From Patella vulgata (Eukaryota; Mollusca; Gastropoda; Patellidae), in assembly GCF_932274485.2 (NCBI RefSeq), contig NC_065881.2:53330702-53394701 (forward strand): DNA of 64,000 nucleotides, given 5' to 3'. Made by a program: the position numbers and the translations under genes. Positions 58,668-64,000 of the stretch are shown piece after piece; within the stretch, counting starts at the first letter, position 1; every line of letters starts with the position of its first letter. Below the pieces are notes generated by a model. It was not told the origin of the DNA and did no database searches. It was given only the letters and a program-made list of their open reading frames with translations.

Positions 58668-60200
58668 TTCAACAAAATCGGATAAAAATTGTGACCTCTA
58701 TAGGGTCCACAACCTTGATATACCATATTTTTACGCAATTTGAGAACGAGGGGCAGCCATTTTGTCTGTCAGTTTTGGGCCGATTTTCACGAAATTCGAA
58801 CTCAGTCTACCTTAGGGTGTAACGGTGATATAATAATACATTTTTTTAAATCGGATAAAAATTATGACCTCTATAGGGTCCACAAGCTAAAAACGCGATT
58901 TTTCGTACAATCAGGGGCCATAATTCAGTACGTTACGGTCCGATATGCGCGAATATTGAAAGGAACCGAGATCTTTGGGTTATAAACTTACATTTCAAGT
59001 TTCAACAAAATCGGATAAACATTGTGACCTCTATAGGGTCCACAACCTTGATATACCATATTTTTACGCTATTTGAGAACGAACGGCGGCCATTTTGTCT
59101 GTCAGTTTTGGGCCGATTTTCACGAAATTCGAACTCAACCGTCCTTAGGGTGTAACGGTTATATATTAACCCGGTTTTTTTTTAAATCGGATAAAAATTA
59201 TGACCTCTATAGGGTACACAAGCCAAAAAACACGTTTTTGCGTACAACCAGGGGCCATAATTCATGAAGTTACGGTCCGATATGCGCGAATATCAAAAGG
59301 AACCGAGATCTTTGTGTTATAAACTTACATTTCAAGCTTCAACAAAATCGAATAAAAATTGTGACCTCTATATGGTCCACAACCTTGATATACCATATTT
59401 TTACGCTATTTGAGAACGAACGGCGGCCATTTTGTCTGTCAGTTTTGGGCCGATTTTCACGAAATTCGAACTCAACCGTCCTGAGGGTGTAACGGTTATA
59501 TATTAACACGGTTTTTGAAATCGGATAAAAATTATGACCTCTATAGGGTACACAAGCCAAAAAACACGTTTTTGCGTACAATCAGGGGCCATAATTCATG
59601 AAGTTACGGTCCGATATGCGCGAATATCAAAAGGAACCGAGATCTTTGTGTTATAAACTTACATTTCAAGTTTCAACAAAATCGGAAAAAAAATTGTGAC
59701 CTCTATGGTCCACAACCTTGATATACCATATTTTTACGCTATTTGAGAACGAACGGCGGCCATTTTGTCTGTCAGTTTTGGGCCGATTTTCACGAAATTC
59801 CTTAGGGTTTAACGGTGATATAATAATACGGTTTTTTAAATCGGATAAAAATTATGACCTCTATAGGGTCCACAAGCTAAAAACGCGATTTTTCGTACAA
59901 TCAGGGGCCATAATTCAGTAAGTTACGGTCCGATATGCGCGAATATCGAAAGGAACCGAGATCTTTGGGTTATAAACTTACATATCAAGTTTCAACAAAA
60001 TCGGATAAACAATTTGGCCTCTACAGTGTTCACAAGCCAAAAACGTGATTTTTCGTACAATCAGGGACCATAATCCATGAAGTTATGGTCCGATAGATGC
60101 CAATATCGAAAGGAACCGAAATCTTAGGGTGATAAACCTATATTTCAAGTTTCATTGAAATCGGATAAAAATTGTGACCTGTAGACTGTTCACAAACAAT
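58668..60200 (+). repeat. About 330-bp tandem array, 4.6 units, each with two diverged halves
   Basis: Units start (TTTCAACAAAATCGG) at 58668, 59000, 59337, 59671 and 59990. Each unit repeats the block AATCGGATAAAAATTGTGAC twice about 170 bp apart, followed by different text: CCTTGATATACCATATTTTT after the first, AGCCAAAAAACACG after the second. The array ends at GACGGACGGACAGGGGCGAC. Short frames such as those at 58740 and 59073 recur only because the DNA recurs. Confidence 0.92.
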
Positions 60201-60734
60201 TGTGGACGGACGGACAGGGGCGACGACAAGATACGTCCACATTATAATTATGCCCATATTAGGTGAATAAACTTACACCAACAATAAATAGTTTTCTTTA
60301 ACCTATTGTAAGGTCCACATTGCTTTAATGAAAGAGTTATTATTATCACATAGAGATATGTCTGTAACCACGGTGACGTGTCACCTTGATCAATAGTAGT
60401 GCACTATAGTAATGTGTTATCAACCATTAAAAGCTAAATCATGTTTTCCGTGGCTTTTCCGGTGTCTTTGTAACTAATAGCAACCTGGCATTATAATAGT
60501 ATTCGATATATTATGCTTAGATGTGAAACACTGCCAATAAAAACAACCACCCATAGCCCAAAGGTGTCTCATCGATTCTTCTTTTCTAGCTGCAAAGATG
60601 TGGCAATAGTTTTCTGAGTGGTTAAAAATTTTGAGAGCCTACGGTTTTGTTTTCTTGCCGTGAGATTTTAAATGTCAAATTTATTACCATACAAAGAAAA
60701 ACAACATGGACTGGGATGGTCGGGTGGGTGGGGG
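60201..60734. other. Intergenic, no gene seen
   Basis: Unique AT-rich sequence between the tandem array and a SINE B. No exon was recognised. Confidence 0.4.
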
Positions 60735-61082
60735 GGTGTAAGTCGGATGTTCGATCCCTGCGATGGCCGGGAAAGTTCATCCAGATTTTCCGGCGTGCCC
60801 CCCCCCCACCAGCCGTCAGTGATGCAGGACGGAGGGCCTGACTGGGACAGCTGTCTAGCTAGTCGTTTGGATGGGACGAAAGACCAAGGTCCCGTGTACA
60901 CATTGGCTTGCACGTAAAAGATTCCTTAACAGCTGGAATAGAATATATAAGAGCAAGCCGTAGTGCCGCTGTCCGGGCATAATTTCCCTCATAGCACACT
61001 GTATGGCGTATGCCCGTCTTCATTAGCCCAGTTCGGAGCAGAACAGTAGAACGTTAAATCCCATTTAATTTCATTTCATTTA
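60735..61082 (+). mobile_element. SINE family B copy
   Basis: B-box region GGATGTTCGATCCCTGC, body GTGCCGCTGTCCGGGC and the end AACGTTAAATCCCATTT plus ATTTC tail. The extreme 5' head has degenerated into a G run. Confidence 0.88.
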
Positions 61083-61510
61083 TAGCATTAACGGGTTTTG
61101 TTTGAATTTGGTGTGAAGCATTGTGGTCAAAGTTCTAGAGTTACCCCACCCCAGCCCCTTGCCGAAATCCTCGTGGACGCGATAGACGCTACAGTTTTTA
61201 ACTGGTTGTTTCCTAAACCCAATGTGAAGCATTAAGGTTAAGAGAGGATGAATCAGTGTTTCGTGACCTTCCGTACCGTAGTTACACCCCCTCCCCCCTT
61301 TACCGAAAGCCTTATGACCGCGATGGAGGCTACAGTTTTTGTTTTTTTTTGGGGGGGGGGGTGTTTTTGGGGTGTTTGTTTTTTTTTTGGGGGGGGGGGG
61401 GCGGATTCTTTTCTAATTTGGTATGAAGCATTGGGGTCATAAGAGGACGAACCCTATTGTTATTCAGCGCTCCGCGACCTTCCGCCCCAGAGATAGCCCC
61501 CTTTTGTAAA
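61083..61510 (+). repeat. Degenerate tandem repeats with poly-G tracts
   Basis: TTGGTGTGAAGCATTGTGGTC-like units near 61108, 61220 and 61418, each followed by a CCCC-rich stretch and CGATAGACGCTACAGTTTTT-like sequence. Long T and G runs at 61338-61402 interrupt them. Confidence 0.65.
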
Positions 61511-61929
61511 CATTTATTTCAAATCCGGTGTCAATTTAAAAACGAAAAATAAAAAAGAATCGAATTATTAATAATAAACACAAGAAATGTATTCAGTCTA
61601 ATCAAGTATAAAACGCTATTTTAAAATTAATTCTATTTGTACAACTATACTTACTTTGTGCCACACAGTTGAACGAAAATCAATTGACAAAAAAGTGATT
61701 TTGGTGTCCATTTCAGGTCAGATTTATCCGATTGTTTGGCTCATATAAATACATTTTGGACAATGTAGATCACCCTATTCGTAGTTTTAAAGGGACAGTC
61801 GCAGGTATAAAACTGATTAATTCGGTGTGAAAAATTATTAGGAACGTCCTCTAAATTCTTTCCATGTCGTTCGTGTGATATGTCAGACCGCGCCTATGTC
61901 CAAATATAATTATCACCCAGTCTTCGACA
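61511..61929. other. Intergenic, no gene seen
   Basis: Nothing recognisable apart from the approach to repeat F. Confidence 0.35.
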
Positions 61930-62592
61930 TTGCAGACACGACTTATTAGTCAATTTACATCAACATTGATGTTGTTATTTTATCGTGAAAAGATGGGCTT
62001 CTAATATCCAGTATTTAAGACAAAATGAAAATTTTAATATTGGCACACGAATCCCGCGCCAGAATGCTTTCGAGCGCCATTTATAATGAAACGACTCGAT
62101 AAACGAGGTTAAGCGCAGCCCAAAGGAAAATACTACCTGTGTAGATTGGAATAACCAGACACCAAAGACTGTCATTCAATTTGGACTCTTCGTGTATTTC
62201 GCCGAACATGACTGATTAGAAATTAAATTAAGAACAGAAACGATTAAAGTAGCTATGTCTCTTAACTCAATATCATCCAAAATCTTCAACATTGAAAACA
62301 CAAATTAATTGTCAATTTAAATCAACATTGATGTTGTGATCTTATCGGGTAGATGGGCTTCTGATATCCAATATTTAAGACAAAATAAACATTTTACCAT
62401 CGTGTACCATATTGCGTTTCAGCGTCATTTGTAATAAGGGACTTGAAAAACGAGGCTAGGCATATTCCACATATCAAGCATGTGCAATAAATACTATCGG
62501 TGTAGACTGGAATAACCAGGCACTAGAGATTGTCATTCTATTGAGACTGCTGGCGTATTTCGCCGAACATAAATGATTAGAAATTACAATGA
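61930..62592 (+). repeat. Dispersed repeat F, two tandem copies
   Basis: 61930-62225 and 62285-62592 share ATCAACATTGATGTTGT, ATTTAAGACAAAAT, GGAATAACCAG and TATTTCGCCGAACAT. They are diverged from each other and inverted relative to 57268-57625. Confidence 0.8.
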
Positions 62593-62612
62593 AAACAGAA
62601 AAGATTGAATGT

Positions 62613-62812
62613 AAATCATTTTATATACATTCATATTACATTATTATATGCGTTGCGACCCATTTGTGTCAATTTCTAGGTTCCAAATATTAGCGGTTTA
62701 GCCCCTTTAATTATAAATCAGTTTATATACATTCATATTAAATTATTATATACGTTGCGACCCATTTGTGTCCATTTCTAGGTGCTGAAGAATAGCGATT
62801 TAACTCCTTTAA
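62613..62812 (+). repeat. About 100-bp tandem duplication
   Basis: TTTATATACATTCATATTA with GCGACCCATTTGTGTC occurs twice (from about 62613 and 62712), each ending in a CCTTTAA block. Confidence 0.88.
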
Positions 62813-64000
62813 GATAAAGTATGATTACATAATTGTCAAGAAGGACGTACGCTATGCTTTTAAACGATTTATTTAAAGACATTTATAGTCGCGTGTAATG
62901 TGTTGCTAATGAGCAGATGCTGATGGCAAGCTGTTAATGTGTTGATCGCAGTTTTCATTACATTTATTCAAAATCATGACGGATAATGTCGCATATTATT
63001 TTGTTACACGTGTTAGTTTTGTTTGATTACCTTCAGATAAATGGATATATCTAAAACTTATGAAGGGCATGGTAAGTCTATAATTTTTTAATGGGGTTTT
63101 CTTTAGCTGTAATGAAAGAGTGGTGTCTTATTATAGAATCCTATCAAATATATATGTAATTAACTAGGAATCGGCCTGATTAAGACACACCATGTTTACC
63201 AATATACCCAAAGCTCTAAGTAATTTAAATCGATAGTCTATATTTTCTGATTTAACAAATCGGTACGTAGTGGCTGGTTGTCATCGATGAAATTGGGAAA
63301 TGTTCTGGAAACAGGGGCCGAGCGAAGGAAGGCAAAATGTTTCATTAAAAGAGTCCATGCCATTATTATTTCTATTTCATATATTTGCGCAATGTTGAGG
63401 GCAGCGTAGTTTTGATTTCTTGTCGACATACACCTATCATTCCCTGTAAAGGGAGCTTGACATAAATTTGATGTTTATGTGTAAAAACGACCGACCGAGC
63501 GGAACGACTTGAAACAAATTTTCGATATTTACATTTTAATTTTCAAAATGATAAAATGATCGTCCCACGCCCGGGGCCTTTTTTAAGTCGCACCTAATAT
63601 TCCAGAACCTGGACAAACAAATCTAAACAAATAAATTATTAAAAAGGTGGACAATAAATAACTATAGTTCATATTATAACATGAAATGTTTGGAACCTTA
63701 ACATAGATGAAGATGTGTCTAAAAGCATATATTAATGTAATACTAATGTATAAAGTGTTTATTCAAATTTTAACAAATTTATTGTAATTTCTAATCAATT
63801 CGATGAAAATGGTTCTAAAAGCACATATTAATGTAATATTATAATGATGTGATAAACTGCTATCGCTAAGATAATTAATGCTTCTTAAATTAACCACTTA
63901 AGGTCAACTTCCTAATAAGTAATTAACATGTCACCGCTTTTCAAGCCGTCATTGGTAACGACGTTAATCTCAGCTATTGTTTTTGTTGATTTATTATATT
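62813..64000. other. Intergenic, no gene seen
   Basis: AT-rich with a short diverged direct repeat around AGCATATATTAATGTAATA (63724) and AGCACATATTAATGTAATA (63819). No exon was recognised. Confidence 0.4.

Noticed and set aside
58668-60200. Regular repeats, considered as a CRISPR-like array
   Set aside because: Units of about 330 bp with no short repeat/unique spacer structure, in a eukaryotic genome.

Overview
This window is AT-rich animal nuclear DNA with split genes, GT-AG introns and many interspersed repeats. The gene set (TRIQK, ANKRD53 and TEX261 orthologues), the tRNA-headed SINEs with (CT)n or (ATTTC)n tails and the mix of MITEs suggest a lophotrochozoan, most likely a mollusc. 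That placement is inference; the sequence does not name the species.

Layout. 1-4.7 kb: the 5' coding exon of a minus-strand, membrane-anchored FAD-dependent monooxygenase-like gene; its other exons were not found here. 4.7-27.6 kb: a gene-poor stretch with TTAA-ended MITEs, SINEs, one internally deleted Tc1-like transposon, a 226-bp tandem duplication and a large inverted-repeat element. 27.6-30.2 kb: complete TRIQK (three coding exons, +). 32.8-36.1 kb: a 78-codon small membrane-protein ORF that ends 15 nt before ANKRD53 (four exons, +). 40.4-43.6 kb: TEX261 (five clear exons, -), tail-to-tail with ANKRD53. 43.5-45.7 kb: an inverted duplication of a short exon-like segment on either side of a foldback-like element. 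46.8-48.5 kb: two palindromic GTCG-rich arrays. 49-64 kb: no host gene recognised; degraded LINE and Penelope-like relics, MITEs, nested inverted-repeat elements, and long tandem repeats at 58.7-60.2 kb.

How the genes relate. TEX261 is an ER/Golgi cargo-sorting membrane protein, ANKRD53 a spindle/microtubule-associated ankyrin protein, and TRIQK a small ER-membrane protein. They do not form a pathway. From memory, the ANKRD53/TEX261 pair is also adjacent and convergent in human (2p13), so this looks like retained ancient linkage. The most novel material is the small ORF stacked on ANKRD53, the inverted exon copy with its foldback element, the palindromic arrays, and three SINE families that share one 3' motif. 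All exon boundaries come from reading splice sites and homology by eye, with no transcript data.
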